Source: Argopecten irradians
Lineage: Eukaryota > Mollusca > Bivalvia > Pectinida > Pectinidae
NCBI RefSeq assembly: GCF_041381155.1
Contig: NC_091139.1
Location: 5,766,383 to 5,830,382 of the forward strand
Direction of reading: 5' to 3'
Length of the DNA stretch: 64,000 bases
The stretch's first letter is position 1, and each line of letters starts with the position of its first letter. The notes under the pieces are model-generated. The model saw nothing but the letters and a program-made list of their open reading frames with translations. It did not search any database and was not told where the DNA came from. Below, piece after piece: positions 47,062-60,265 of this stretch. Both the position numbers and the translations under genes were made by a program.

Positions 47062-49689
47062 AGAATATTCAAAAGCATAACGACAAACAATGATGTGTTT
47101 TGTGCCATCATCATGAAATATTGAGCCATTATTTATGGTCCTTCTCCCTTTGTTAACTGTGATCTTATTAAGAAATGATGAGGTCACACTGACATTTTCA
47201 TGTATTACAAATTACAATAGGATAAACAGGGACATATGGGTGCTATATTTTTGGAGGTTGGAATACGGTGTATTTTTCAAAAATGCATACCACAAACAGC
47301 CGGCACACTAATTTGTAAGTAGCCATCATCATATGAAATAATGAGCATTAATGTTATGGTCCTACTTAGTTATAACTTGTATTTTACCAAGTATTCAAAT
47401 TACAATATTTCTTATATGCCTTCATCATGAATATAAGGGCAATAGGTTTAAGCAACATGTTAGATACTGAAGCTCCTGTTACCGAATTTCATATAGAGAG
47501 ATGGGGGTCATTTTTGTCCTTATAAGAACAGCGTCAGTAGTAGAGAAGCCTGAAGAAGGAATTTAATCCCCTTTTCTCCTCACTTATTACTTTATCTGTT
47601 TTGCAGTATAACACGGAGGCCCTACCAGTTATTTCTGTTTACCTGTGTTTTTATCTTATTAATGGCTAAGCAAAATAATGGGCAGGTCTGCATATTTAAG
47701 GAATCTCATACAAACAATAAATATTGGTGGTCCTGTATTTTTCTGGCCAATTGAGTGTATACTAATATTTCAATTATGAGCAATCCGAGTACAGATTGAA
47801 ATATGGAATCGAGATGTGATTTTTCAATTAAGCCTGAGGCAAGTTTTAATGGTAAATGTTCAAAAGAATAACTGCTGACTAAGGATGTCTATCTTCTCCT
47901 TGTAAATAATGTATGATAGTATTTATGGATCCAGCACTAAAGGATTTCTAACAAAAGAGAAAATTTTTTTTTTTTTTACTTTTCTAAAACCGATACGTTT
48001 CTTTGAAAATAATGACAGATAAAGTGTATTCTTTTTATCCATGCACAGAACACATTATTAATTTGAAATTGAACGTTGAGGGACACAACAAATATGATTG
48101 GTTACAATAGTTTTAACATGATACAGTATTCCTGAAAAATAGGATAAGTAAGTTAGCCACTGAACTTGATCTTAGTTAATAGAACCCACCCATGATATTA
48201 ATGTAGGCAATTTAATACTGTTGTCTAAAATATAAGAAAGGAGGAGGGGTAAAGAAAAAAATAAAAAAAAAAGAAAAAAATCCTACTATCCATAAAAACA
48301 ACTGACATAGAACATTCTACTATGTGGCTGGCCAAGGAACTCTTAGGCATCTCTGTTATAAGCATTGGACATTAGAAAACTAGTGCATAAATCGTCATCA
48401 AGGTTATAAATAATCTGATCCAAACATGCAATAATTCATCAAAATTGGGTGGAATTAACGAAACACATTAGGGCCATTTGGAGGACAGTGGGATTGGACT
48501 AGGCTTGTACACCCTGTCCAGCGAGAGAGACTTCCTGTCTGTGACTAGTGGCTTGGAGAATTCTATATAGGTATCAATATATATATAGACTGTCCCCCGA
48601 TATAGCAGTAGGCTAATATTGAAGTGCTAATTAATTAGTGTCATGACCCAACTCTCCGTTGACTAGTTTTTCTGGTAATCAGACGAAACCTAATATGTCG
48701 TAGAGTATCAGTATCGGACTACAACCACCAATAGGGGATATATACTCATTATAGTGTAACGGGATCAAAACAACGCTCCTCTAGAATGTCTACATTAAAA
48801 ACATGGGACTCAACAAAACTGCATTTCTTGGATGATTATAATAGCATGACGTCTTTGATTCTCAACTGTGTATAAATATCAACTTTCCATTGGTAACTGG
48901 CTTTTCTTGACTATTGTATGCACAGAAGTGAAGGATCATATTATAATGGAGAAATTCTGAAATAGCAAGAGATCCTGTAGTGAAGAGATTATCAGAACAA
49001 ACCAATTGGCGTGTGGAATCCATCAACCTTTACCAGTGTAAGGTTGCCTGACCCGTAATGCTTAGCTTTATACCTGCAATGGACTTACAGAATTCTTGTC
49101 AAAGGGCTCAATGCACAATCCAGTCTTTGAAGATTTCTCATTAGTAATATTTGTTGCAGAATCTGGTCCAACAGTATATATATATATCTAATGAAAGAAG
49201 TATTCAATGCACATAGCAATCGTAAAAGTTAAGAAGAAATTGAATACATGCAACAAGTGGTATGTTCTTGTGTAATAGGTACATATATGAGCATGAAGTT
49301 AGTGCATTATAGACTTAGCATCAGTTTATTAGACGAGACAATTTTAATGCTAACATCTTTAAAACAGTGAAATAGTTCTTTTGGGATACGTGATTACATG
49401 TGCGTGTATGGATGTTAAAGTTTCATTGGAAAGCCCTACCTAGGGGGTAAGACGAGGAAATACAGCTCTGTGTACCTGTAGGGGTGGAAGCCATGCAACT
49501 TATATGAAGACCTGCATTAATAATGATCATGTAAGTTCTTGGTGTTGTGTCCTGATAGCCAGTGGCAAACATTAGGTCTCAAGATAATTAAGTCTCTACA
49601 TGAAAACCAGGCAGGCTGCAGGAGAAAGTGTCTGTCAGTCAAGTGAAACATGTCTGTCACTCAGATTAAATTGGCAAAATTTAGTAGCG

Positions 49690-50236
49690 TGTCTGTCTGT
49701 GTGTCTGATGTAACTGGTGAGGTATACCATGTCTGTCTGTGTGTCTGATGTAACTGAGGAGGTGTACCCTGTCTGTCTGTGTGTCTGATGTAACTGGGGA
49801 GGTGTACCCTGTCTGTTCTGTGTGTCTGATGTAACTGGGGAGGTGTACCATGTCTGTCTGTGTTCTGCTCTAACTGGGAAGGTGTACCATGTCTGTCTGT
49901 GGTCTGCTCTAACTGGTGAGGGTATACCATGTCTGTCTGTGTGTCTGATGTAACTGGGGAGGTCCACCATGTCTGTCTGTGTGTCTGATGTAACTTGGGA
50001 GGTGTACCATGTCTGTCTGTGTGTCTGATGTAACTTGGGAGGTGTACTGTGTCTGTCTGTGTGTCTGATTTAACTTGGGAGGTGTACTGTGTCTGTCTGT
50101 GTGTCTGATGTAACTGGGGAGGTGTACTGTGTCTGTCTGTGTGTCTGATCTAACTTTGGAGGTGTACTATGTCTGTGTGTCTGAAGTAACTCAGGAGGTG
50201 TACCATGTCTGTCTGTGTTTCTGATGTAAATGTGGA
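49690..50236. repeat. 40-bp minisatellite, copy B
   Basis: Same unit as 37361-38347 but only about 550 bp, mostly clean units. Confidence 0.85.
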
Positions 50237-50453
50237 CGTATGCATTATGCCTTGACATGCAGATCATTAGGCTTTCTGCTTCTGTGACAATTCATATACC
50301 CAATCAAAAATGAAAATGTTCATAACTTTAAATGTTAATTATATGATTGTAATAATTAAATAGTATTTACATATGGAATTTGCAATATTTTATTGAAAAG
50401 CAAAAGAAGAAAAAATATCGTAAATATGATAAGCTACACTGCATTTAAAAAAG

Positions 50454-50695
50454 TAACAGGCTGCGGTGCCCAAGTGGTTTTAAAAGATGTCCAGACATAT
50501 TATTTATTACATGCCCTCCACCTTTGGGTTATGAGTTCAAATTCCATGTGGGACAGTTGCTAGGTACTGACCATGGCCACTGGTCTGAGGTTTATAATAG
50601 GATTTTCCGGTTTTCCTCCAAATCAAAGCTAGGACGTCCTTGCATGACCCTGACTGTTAATAGTACCTAAAACTAAAACAAAGCAAACCAAATTC
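50454..50695 (+). repeat. tRNA-derived SINE, copy B
   Basis: Duplicate of the SINE at 38566-38800 with a few base differences. Confidence 0.65.
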
Positions 50696-51150
50696 AAAAG
50701 CAATTCATTTTCCTGGTGGATCGTTTTTTCACTGAACAGTCTGCCACCAGGCAAGGAATCTTGTGATAACTCCATTCAAGGTTATTGCTTTTGATATCAC
50801 TTTACCTCTGAATGGGTAGATATGATCAATATGGATTGTTTTCTTTGTTTTCCTGTGTTATTTAAAAGCCATTCAGAGTAGAGGTGTAACATGTGTTTAT
50901 GTACGGTACATTTATGAAATGTGTGTCGGACATTAGTGGAACAGGTTTTTGTATGAGCAGTCACACAGACAAAGACAGTATTGATTCATCCCTAAGAGTA
51001 ATTGAACTGGTCTGGAGTTTTGTATTTAGTCAATGACGTGTTAATTGAATTTATGGTATTATGTGAATTTTAAACATAAAATGATCTTCATTTTATGTAC
51101 AATGGCTTAAATACAAGAAATAATAAGCATTGTCCTTAATTAATATCCCT

Positions 51151-51357
51151 TACCGTATTTGACCCAATAAGCGCCCAGGGCGTTTAAAAATTTGATAAAA
51201 ACGTAATGAAAAGATACTTATAAGACAATGTTATTGCAAAGCTTTACAGTTTTGTGTAGTTTTGGTCTTTATTTATGCCTGGGCAATTGAAATCAAGGCC
51301 TCAAAAAGGGTGAGGGGCGCTTATAAGGACATGGGCGCTAATTGAGTTAATACGGAA
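51151..51357. mobile_element. MITE of the TTTGACCC family, copy B
   Basis: Duplicate of 39268-39474. The right end has changed to TTGAGTTAATACGG. Confidence 0.65.
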
Positions 51358-52081
51358 ATTACAAATTAAATATTTAATTCACTTGTGTTATAATTGAACG
51401 GGTGCATAAGTCAATCAATATACTTTAGTGACCATTGGTGTTTATAACTTTATAAGACATAAAATGAAAAATGAAGCAATTTTTGTATTTGTCCTACACT
51501 AAAATTATTACTTGTAAGTGATAAACATAATAAATAGTATGGTATTCTTAGTAGACCTACTTAGATTAAATATCAAGGAGAGAATAAAATTATGAATTTG
51601 CACAGTTGCAAAAATGCATGTGAACCAATTTATTTCCCCATTTACAATGTATCTTTGTTAATCTACTGGTAGCACTAATGTAATGACATATTAGAAATAC
51701 AGATTAATGCTTTCATTTTTGATATGCCCCGTTTAATGAAGATTAATGGTATCTTTGTAGTTCAATCAGAAAGGAAACTAGTACAATACAAAATAACAAT
51801 GTAATAGAACAATAGACCATTAGTATGATATATATGATTTCTGATTAGCTGTACCATAATAGATGTAAATTAGGGACATGGTGGTTCGCTGTGGCTTCCT
51901 CCACACATCCAAAGTAATTAACAGTATTAATTGATATAATGACATATTGAAGTAAAGTGCAGTCACACAATACAGTAGAATAGTAGGTCAAGTACAATAG
52001 ATATATACATTCTGATATAATTGGCCATAAATGTTATAATAATCGGGGACATGATGATTTACAGTGGCAAAGTATTCAGTC

Positions 52082-53652
52082 CATGTAATTACACATGTAC
52101 ATCCTCCACACACTCTGTCTGTGTAATTACACATGTACATCCTCCACACACTCTGTCTATGTGTAATTACACATGTAATTGCACATGTACATCCTACATC
52201 CTCCACACACTCTGTCTGTCTGTAATTACACATGTACATCCTCCACACACTCCGTCTGTGTAATTACACATGTACATCCTCCACACACTCTGTCTGTGTA
52301 ATTACACATGTACATCCTCCACACACTCTGTCTGTGTAATTACACATGTACATCCTCCACACACTCCGTCTGTGTAATTACACATGTACATCCTCCACAC
52401 ACTCTGTCTGTGTAATTACACATGTACATCCTCCACACACTCTGTCTGTGTATTACACTCTGTCTGTGTAATTACACATGTACATCCTCCACCACTCTCA
52501 TTACACATGTACATCCTCCACACACTCTGTCTGTGTAATTACACATGTACATCCTCCACACACTCTGTCTGTGTAATTACACATGTACATCCTCCACACA
52601 CTCTGTCTGTGTAATTACACATGTACATCCTCCACACACTCTGTCTGTGTAATTACACATGTACATCCTCCACACACTCTGTCTGTGTAATTACACATGT
52701 ACATCCTCCACACATCTCTTTACACATTCATCCACACACGTCTGTGTAATTACACATGTACATCCTCCACACACTCCGTCTGTGTAATTACCATGTACAT
52801 CCTCCACACACTCCGTCTGTGTAATTACACATGTACATCCTCCACACACTCGTCTGTGTAATTACACATGACATCCTCACACACTCTCTGTGTAAATACA
52901 CATACATCCTCCACACACTCCGTCGTGTAATTACACATGTACATCCTCCCACACACTGTCACACATGTACATCCTCCACACTGTGTAATTACACATGTGA
53001 CATCCTCCACACACTCTGTCTGTGTAATTACACATGTACATCCTCCACACACTCCGTCTGTGTAATTACACATGTACATCCTCCACACACCGTCTGTGTA
53101 ATTACACATGTACATCCTCACACACCTGTCTGTGTAATCCTACTCACATGTACATCCTCCACACACTCCGTCTGTGTAATTACACATGTACATCCTCCAC
53201 ACACTCCGTCTGTGTAATTACACATGTACATCCTCCACACACTCCGTCTGTGTAATTACACATGTCTGTGTAATTACACATGTACATCCTCCACACACAC
53301 TCCGTCTGTGTAATTACACAGCCACACACTTTGTCTGTGTAATTACACATGTACATCCTCCACACACTCTGTCTGTGTAATTACACATGTACATCCTCCA
53401 CACACTCCGTCTGTGTAATTACACATGTACATCCTCCACACACTCTGTCTGTGTAATTACACATGTACATCCTCCACACACTCTGTCTGTGTAATTACAC
53501 ATGTACATCCTCCACACACTCTGTCTGTGTAATTACACATGTACATCCTCCACACACTCCTCCGTCTGTGTAATTAAACATGTACATCCTCCACACAATC
53601 CGTCTGTGTAATTACACATGTACATCCTCCACACACTCCATCCATGTAATTA
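52082..53652. repeat. 38-bp minisatellite, copy B (about 41 units)
   Basis: Same unit as in copy A. The middle (about 52440-53330) has many shortened units and loses the T-C-C order. The open frames reading CNYTCTSSTHSVCVI on the plus strand are the unit in translation. Confidence 0.88.
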
Positions 53653-55047
53653 CTCATTCATGTACTAAAGTGATGTATATATCGAATGCTGATCAAATGA
53701 GGTGTATTTCCATTACCCCCTCTTGATATTTGTAACACATCGTTAATTGAAATCTGCTGGGAGATACTAGGCACAAACGTTGATAATATCATTCATATTA
53801 TTTTGTTAATAACTGCCATTGTTTGATGTCATCTATGCTAGAAATACAAATCTGCAGTTGTTTTGTACACATCTCAATTCGATCCAACATTTTTCATTTA
53901 CCTTTCTAAATATAAGTTTAGGTATTTTCCATTTTTATATTGCTACTTGACTGTTTTATGGAACAGGCACCTGTTTATCTTCAGTGTACGTTGATATTGA
54001 TCCTGATGTTGGGAATACAATGTATTATACGTACATCATAAATCAAACTCCTATGTTCTATGGTTAGAGGATGGAAACCTGTTATTAGTTCACTTACAAT
54101 AACTGTATTTTCGATAACAGATGGTCCAGGACGGCGATGGAAATATCAAATAATATGTAGCTTTTAACATTAGTGTGGAGAATCATGATTTTACGTTTAC
54201 TTGTTTTTAGTACATGCAAGCACTTGTACATGTATTACTTAATATAGTGTTGTTATGTTTCTGATAACATTTAGAGTACTCTTGGATCCGCACAAAAAAT
54301 ATAAAATTTATAAGTGCCATTCAAGACTTAAACTACAGTAACTTGGATATACCCAATATGAATAACTGATGTACTATAGACTTGATGTATAACTTGGAGA
54401 TACCTTATGTTCTGAAGGTCAGTTCTTAACAGTAATTCAGAGACTGATGGGTTAGGAGGGGTTTGGATGGGGTTTGGATGGATAGTGTTACCAATGTCTG
54501 TTCTATTGCATTCAACATCTTATATTTCTTGTCATTGGCGGAGAGGGGGAATGAATGGAAGGGGATAGAATCGGGGTGGACATGTACATGTCTTGTCCCA
54601 TATTGTATCCTAGCTGTAACGTCCTCTTGTATCTCACCCTAGCCATTTCTACCCCCTTACTATAACAAGGCTAAATAAATATCGTAATTATAAATGAATA
54701 CGAATGATTTCTTTTTCTATTCTTCACATTTAAGGGAAATAAGGTCATTAATTGTAAGGATAATTTCTCTAGCTTCATATAGGTATGCTAAATCCTTTCT
54801 CAGAGTTAAACCCAAAGAACTGACTTACTGGTATTTAACTTTGAGACTGTAAGGGAAAGCAAATGGCTTATAGGCAGTCGTCCTCCATTTTTATTGTTGC
54901 ATTTCCTAACTAGCTCATTCATCCAAGAAGTTATACATGTTGAACTGTTTGGTGTCAAGTCTCAATTGGATATAGCTAACAGGCAGATTTCTTGGATTAT
55001 CTCCCCTTACAAATTATAAGATCATGTCTGTCCTACTTGTCTTATAT

Positions 55048-55165
55048 CAGGGGGTTGGGGAGTGGTTAAGATGTCCCAGTATATTACCACAAGCCCTCCT
55101 CCACCTCTGGGATGTGGGCTCAAAAACCAGGTGGTTCAGTTGCCAGGTACTACACCATTATGTCA
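55048..55165 (+). repeat. SINE head fragment, copy B
   Basis: Duplicate of 42955-43075. Confidence 0.5.
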
Positions 55166-55194
55166 TAAAGCATCAAAGATGGCCACCATAGAAT

Positions 55195-55305
55195 CTGCTG
55201 ATGATTGCAATTTCTTGGAGAAATTTTTCAGTGCTTTTTTTTGTGCATGCTGATGATTGCAATTTCTTGGAGAAATTTTCTAGTGCTTTTTTTTGTGCAA
55301 TTGTT
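55195..55305 (+). repeat. Short tandem duplication private to copy B
   Basis: GCTGATGATTGCAATTTCTT with the following GAGAAATTTT and poly-T/GTGCA text occurs twice in a row here (55197 and 55248) but once in copy A (43101). Confidence 0.8.
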
Positions 55306-55526
55306 TTGCATTCATTTAGGATTACCCATGTTTAAGCCTATTACTGCTTTGAACATAAAATGTGTACCAGACTATATTTACCATATAGTTAATGCTTTTG
55401 AGAATCGTTTTCAATAAACAAATTTCTTTTGTCTGTTGTGAATAAGCCAAAAAATCTCTTTTAAGAAATATATAAGATTTTGATTAATTAAGATATTTTC
55501 TTAGACTGTTCCCTGGTGTAACTTTA

Positions 55527-55615
55527 ACTTTATCTCATTTACCCCTGAAATTTCATGATGGACTGTTCTAGTCTTTGATTTAGAAGAGCCTAAGTGTGTG
55601 TTCAGGGGTGTATGA
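55527..55615. mobile_element. CACCCCTGAA-family MITE, copy B
   Basis: Duplicate of 43390-43475; the left end here reads TTACCCCTGAAATTTCATGA. Confidence 0.5.
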
Positions 55616-56520
55616 GTTAAATAACCCTGGCTGTTAATATTGATATAGAGATGTAAAGCACAAACAAACAAGCATGTAGATTTGTCTTTCAGTCACCTGA
55701 TTCCAGTGTAAATGTCTACATATGATAAGTGGATTCCATCAAAGCTATTTCAGAATGGAAATATAGCACTCTGTTAGGTATAGGCTTTCAAACCAGGTAA
55801 AGTGTCCCGAAATAGTCACATTCCATCATGATCAAGTGATTAACGACTAATGAGGTGATAAATCAGGCCATACTGTTATGTAATTATAGAATGATGAACG
55901 ACATCACATTGACAAATTTCACTATCACTCACAATGCCAATTATTATCGCCATGGTCCTGCGACGACGTCATGTCTGTATTTTGTCATTACAAACTTGAT
56001 GCTTCTTTTGTAAGTCGTTTCCGTGGTAACAGGCTACAATTTTTTTTCTTGGCGAATTTGTTTATTATGCTTGGTGTCTCACTGAAGGTTTATGGAATTG
56101 CAAGAGTGGTTTGTAAATTTGGAGTTAAACATCTCCTGGATGTATTTATCCTATTAGTCATCATATAGAAATTAAAAAAAAAAAAAGATAATTCTTTCAT
56201 GAATAGTAATGAAAGCTTTAATACAGTTGCAGATTTATTGAAATTTCACTGCACATGACATTGATGGAACTGTCAGTATATAACAGTCTGTAGGCTTGCG
56301 AATCTTAGCCAACTAATTCAGTGATATGCAAATTTCTGTTTCCCTATATATAATCAAGGGTTACATTAGAGCTGATTGGCCTACGGGGATAACAGATTGT
56401 TGATCTGCCCTTTCTTTGATAAATTCTCATGAATAATAATTCTGTTTTCTTCCTTGTCTTTTCATTATTGTTAACATGTAGCTTGTTTTATGTTTTGAAT
56501 GCTTCAGAAACATTATTTAA

Positions 56521-56661
56521 GGATTAATTTGAAGAGATTTTTTATGTTATGGAGATAACACAAAAATCTGAGTGCACTCTAAGTAAACCACAAAGAGAGT
56601 ACACCCATATTTTTGTTTTAATTATATCTCCATAACATTAAAAATCTATTCAAATTAATCC
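56521..56661. mobile_element. Foldback element, copy B
   Basis: Duplicate of 44377-44518. The base of the stem, GGATTAAT against ATTAATCC, pairs perfectly here while copy A has one mismatch. Confidence 0.6.
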
Positions 56662-56902
56662 TTATAATTCAGTTTACTAAAAAAAGATTTCCTCTTGATC
56701 AGTATTTGAAATTCATTTTGGGACTCTTTTGTCTTTGAAATCATTATGCCGTTGTCTCAGCCAATCAGAAGCGACGTTACAAACGGTGATGCCATATTTA
56801 CCGTTATGGGCTGACAAAGTAAATTTTTAAACCAATGAAAATACTCGCTGATTTTGATTTTTATAATAGCCAATTCTCCTATATGTAGAAATAGGTTATC
56901 AC

Positions 56903-57135
56903 AATGGCCTTAGTGGTCAGGATCTTCCAACAATCAACAAATTATTGTCACGAAGCCCTTCACTTCAGTGTTACAAATTTGTCAAACACACATGGGATAG
57001 TTTCCAGTTACTGACCATATGTGGGTGGTTTTTCTCTTGGTACTCTGGCTTTCCTTCGTCTTCTATACCCCAGGCATGTCCTATAATGACCCAGGCAGTT
57101 AAAGACTTAAAACACAAACAAATCCATTTGATATA
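56903..57135 (+). repeat. Worn tRNA-derived SINE, copy B
   Basis: Duplicate of 44763-44995. Confidence 0.5.
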
Positions 57136-58980
57136 TAACTCTACCATGTGATCTCTCGATAATTTTGAGACTGACCTTTCATGCCTTTTGAGGAGTTTTC
57201 TAATGCACATTAATTTGAGCAATTTTCTATGCATTATCTTTGAATACCGTGTGAAGATCTTGCATGTTTTTAGTTTTAAAAAATGACATCTGCAATTACA
57301 CTATAAAATTTGTATTGGTTGGGATTAAAGTGAATAGTCGGGCAAAGAAAACCAGTCTAAATGCGTTCATTGGCCTTCCAAAAGTTCTCACATATTAATA
57401 CGACGGTCAAGTTCTGCTTATGTTTCCCAGTTCTGACCATTGAAAGAAAGAAAAGTTGAAAGCATTGAAAGCGAGGCTGCGTGGAAATGTAACCACAGAC
57501 ATAGTCAGTCGGGAGGACGTTTTAGGTTTCCTATACTTTAAATTAATTTCTACGTACGCAGACAGATTTTGACGAGAAAGTTTATTTTTCTATTCCATAA
57601 GAAATAATTCTTGATACATTCACACCATTTTTACTGTCTTTAGCCATCCTTGCCCGACTGTTCACTTTAAATGTCCACATGTTCCAGTGGTCATGATGCC
57701 AACTGAAATAATTACAGTCCCTTCAATACACTAGAGTTTCTACCTCTGAATATCATGTATGGATTCTCACTTTCAAAGAATGGCATCAGCAATTACATCG
57801 AAAAATGTAAATGATGGTTTATTGGCACGGATATGTATTAGGGCAATCTGGTGGTTCAACACCGGAAAAACCCTTTTACAGAATTTAGCGCTGCATGTAC
57901 ATGAATCAATGATTTAAAGACAGGGCGAAAAGTGCTAAAATAAAACTACTGCCAGAATAAGTATGTTTTCGGTAATTTCTGTGTATTGGCGTTCATCAGT
58001 TACGACATGGTACAATGACATCGACTATAAAACTTAATGAAGCTGATTAGGGTTGACGACAGGGTTATAAACACTAGCTGACTCCGTTCACACAAACCAT
58101 TATGTTTTATGTTGTAAGTCATGCCAGATACATACAGAAGCCACCAATAATGGTGCTATTTATAGAGCAAGTGGGAGTGAATTAGTACCAACAAATGTGT
58201 TACAAATGAAATTATCCCAAGTAAAATAATCAATATTGACTACAGAGACTGGGCGTTCGTGCGGGTCAGGGTCAAATGTTTAACTCGTTGCGATTCTGAT
58301 TTAATTACGACTGGAGCAGAGGTTTATTTTAAGGAATAAAAGTAGAAAAAGAGATCAATGTTATTACCCAAGGACTTATAAACTTCAGGTGATTGTATTT
58401 TATGGCATTTGTGCCATTATATATCTCTTAATACCATGATGACAAAGCTGCAATTTTCTTTTTACGCGAAACAGAGAAATCTGAAGCCTAAGATAATTTA
58501 CCAAGCTTATAAAAATGCAAACCAGCGTAACCCTTTTTCAGGTTATGATTTCTTATGACATATTTCATTGAAGTAATAACATTATAAAAGAAAATTATCT
58601 ATTGAACCATATCTCTAAAGAATAAACATTGTAACGATAATTCAATTTAATTGATTAGTTAGAAAATTTTGATATTGCATCACGAAGTTTATGCAATTTT
58701 GATAGAATTATTACGAGTAGAATAATTTTGTGCTTAAGAAATTAAAATGTCAGGACTTGACATTCTGTGATACTGAATTCCCTGGCTGCCATATTTAGAT
58801 CACATCCTTTCTTCTATAAATTGAGTCTCGGAATCTCTCAGCCGCTTTGTCCATCTAGTTTATGACCTTAGTGAAAGGTTACAATAATACATGTACCGTT
58901 ATAGAATCCAGAGGACAGTTAGCTATTAGTGCTGTAGCTTATGTTATATTGGTATCCATGACACATGACCTGTCAGCTGG

Positions 58981-59181
58981 TTACCTTATTAGACCCTATA
59001 AGCATCCAGGGAGTTTAAAAAATTGAAAAAATGAAAAGGTGCTAATAAGTCAAATAAGTGCAAAGCAAAGTGCAAACCTATACCGTTTTGATAGTTTTAG
59101 TGTTTATATATGGCCGCACAATCCTCAAAAGTGGGAGGGGCGCTAATAGGGACATGGGCGCTTATTGAGTGGAATATGGTA
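58981..59181. mobile_element. MITE of the TTTGACCC family (variant), copy B
   Basis: Duplicate of 46861-47061. The right end and about 110 bp of flank recur at 59335-59465 (GGGTGGAATACGGTAGTATT), a clearer version of the local duplication seen in copy A. Confidence 0.6.
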
Positions 59182-60214
59182 GTATTTTCAAATGCTTAAC
59201 ACAACAATAATGTGTTTTGTGCCATCATCATGAAATATTGAGCATTATTTATGGTCCTTTCTTTGTTAACTGTGTCTTATTAAGAATTGATGAGGTCACA
59301 ATGACATTTTCATGTTTCAAATTACAATAATAACAGGGACATGGGTGCTTATTGGGTGGAATACGGTAGTATTTTCAAATGCTTAACACAACAATAATGT
59401 GTTTTGTGCCATCATCATGAAATATTGAGCATTATGTATGGTCCTTTCTTTGTTAACTGTATTTTCATGTTTCAAATTACAATATTTCTTTTTATGCCTT
59501 CATCATGATATAAGGGGCATGGTTTTAGCTTCATGTTAGATAATGAAGTCCTGTTACGATTTCATATAGAGATGGGGTCATTTTTGTCTTAGACAGTCAG
59601 AGCCTGAAGATGATTTTCTCCTTTTCTGTTGCATTAAAACGGAGGCCTACCTGTTATTCTGTTACCTGTGTTTTTATCCTATTATGTAAGCTAATTATGG
59701 AGGCTGCATATATGGTATCTCAACAAAAATTTTGGTGGACTGTAATTTTGCCAATTGTCTAATATTTCTATTGAGCAATCCGAGTCAGATTGAATATGGA
59801 TCGAGATGTGATTTTTTCAATTGCCTGAGGCAAGTTTAATGGAAATGTTAAAAGATATCTGTGACTAAGTTGTTTCTTGAAAATAATGTGATAGTATTTA
59901 TGATCAGCATAATGTTTCTAACAAAGAAAATTTTTACTTTTCTAACTGATAAGTTTCTTTGAAAATAATGCCAGTAAAGGTTTCTTTCCATGCACATTAC
60001 ATCATTTATATTTGAATTTGAAACGTTGAGACACAATTTGATTGGTTACTATAGTTTAATTGTTACATTTCTGAAAATGGATAAGTAAAGTTAGCCAGTT
60101 ATCTTGATCTGTTTAATAGACCACCATGATATTAATGTAGGCAATTTATTACTTTGTATAATATTAGAAAGGGAGGGGGGAAAGAAAAAAAAATCCTACT
60201 TTCCATTAATATCT

Positions 60215-60265
60215 GACATTGATCATTCTTTGGTGGCTGCCAGGATCTCTTTGGAATCTCTTGTT
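60215..60265 (+). mobile_element. Worn pearl-like tail (family 3 type)
   Basis: TGATCATTCTTTGGTGGC, CCAGGATCTCTTTGG and AATCTCTTGTT resemble the family 3 tail at 11270-11317. The corresponding place in copy A (about 48310-48355) is more eroded. Confidence 0.5.

Larger units (their letters stand above)
36116..48443 (+). repeat. Tandem duplication, copy A (12.3 kb)
   Basis: The sequence starting TTGGGTGGAATTAACG at 36117 recurs at 48445 in the same orientation, and everything after it is colinear through both copies. Copy A ends at AATAATTCATCAAAA (48443), immediately followed by the start of copy B. It contains a 40-bp minisatellite, a 38-bp minisatellite, three tRNA-derived SINEs, three MITEs and a foldback hairpin, all present again in copy B. 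By eye the unique blocks differ at about one base in a hundred. Confidence 0.92.

Noticed and set aside
37381-50267. His/Thr-rich frames with YIRHTDRHGT repeats
   Set aside because: Products of the 40-bp minisatellite.
52021-53380. Cysteine-rich repetitive frames on both strands (CNYTCTSSTHSVCV)
   Set aside because: Translation of the 38-bp minisatellite, which has no stops in some frames because of its unit sequence.
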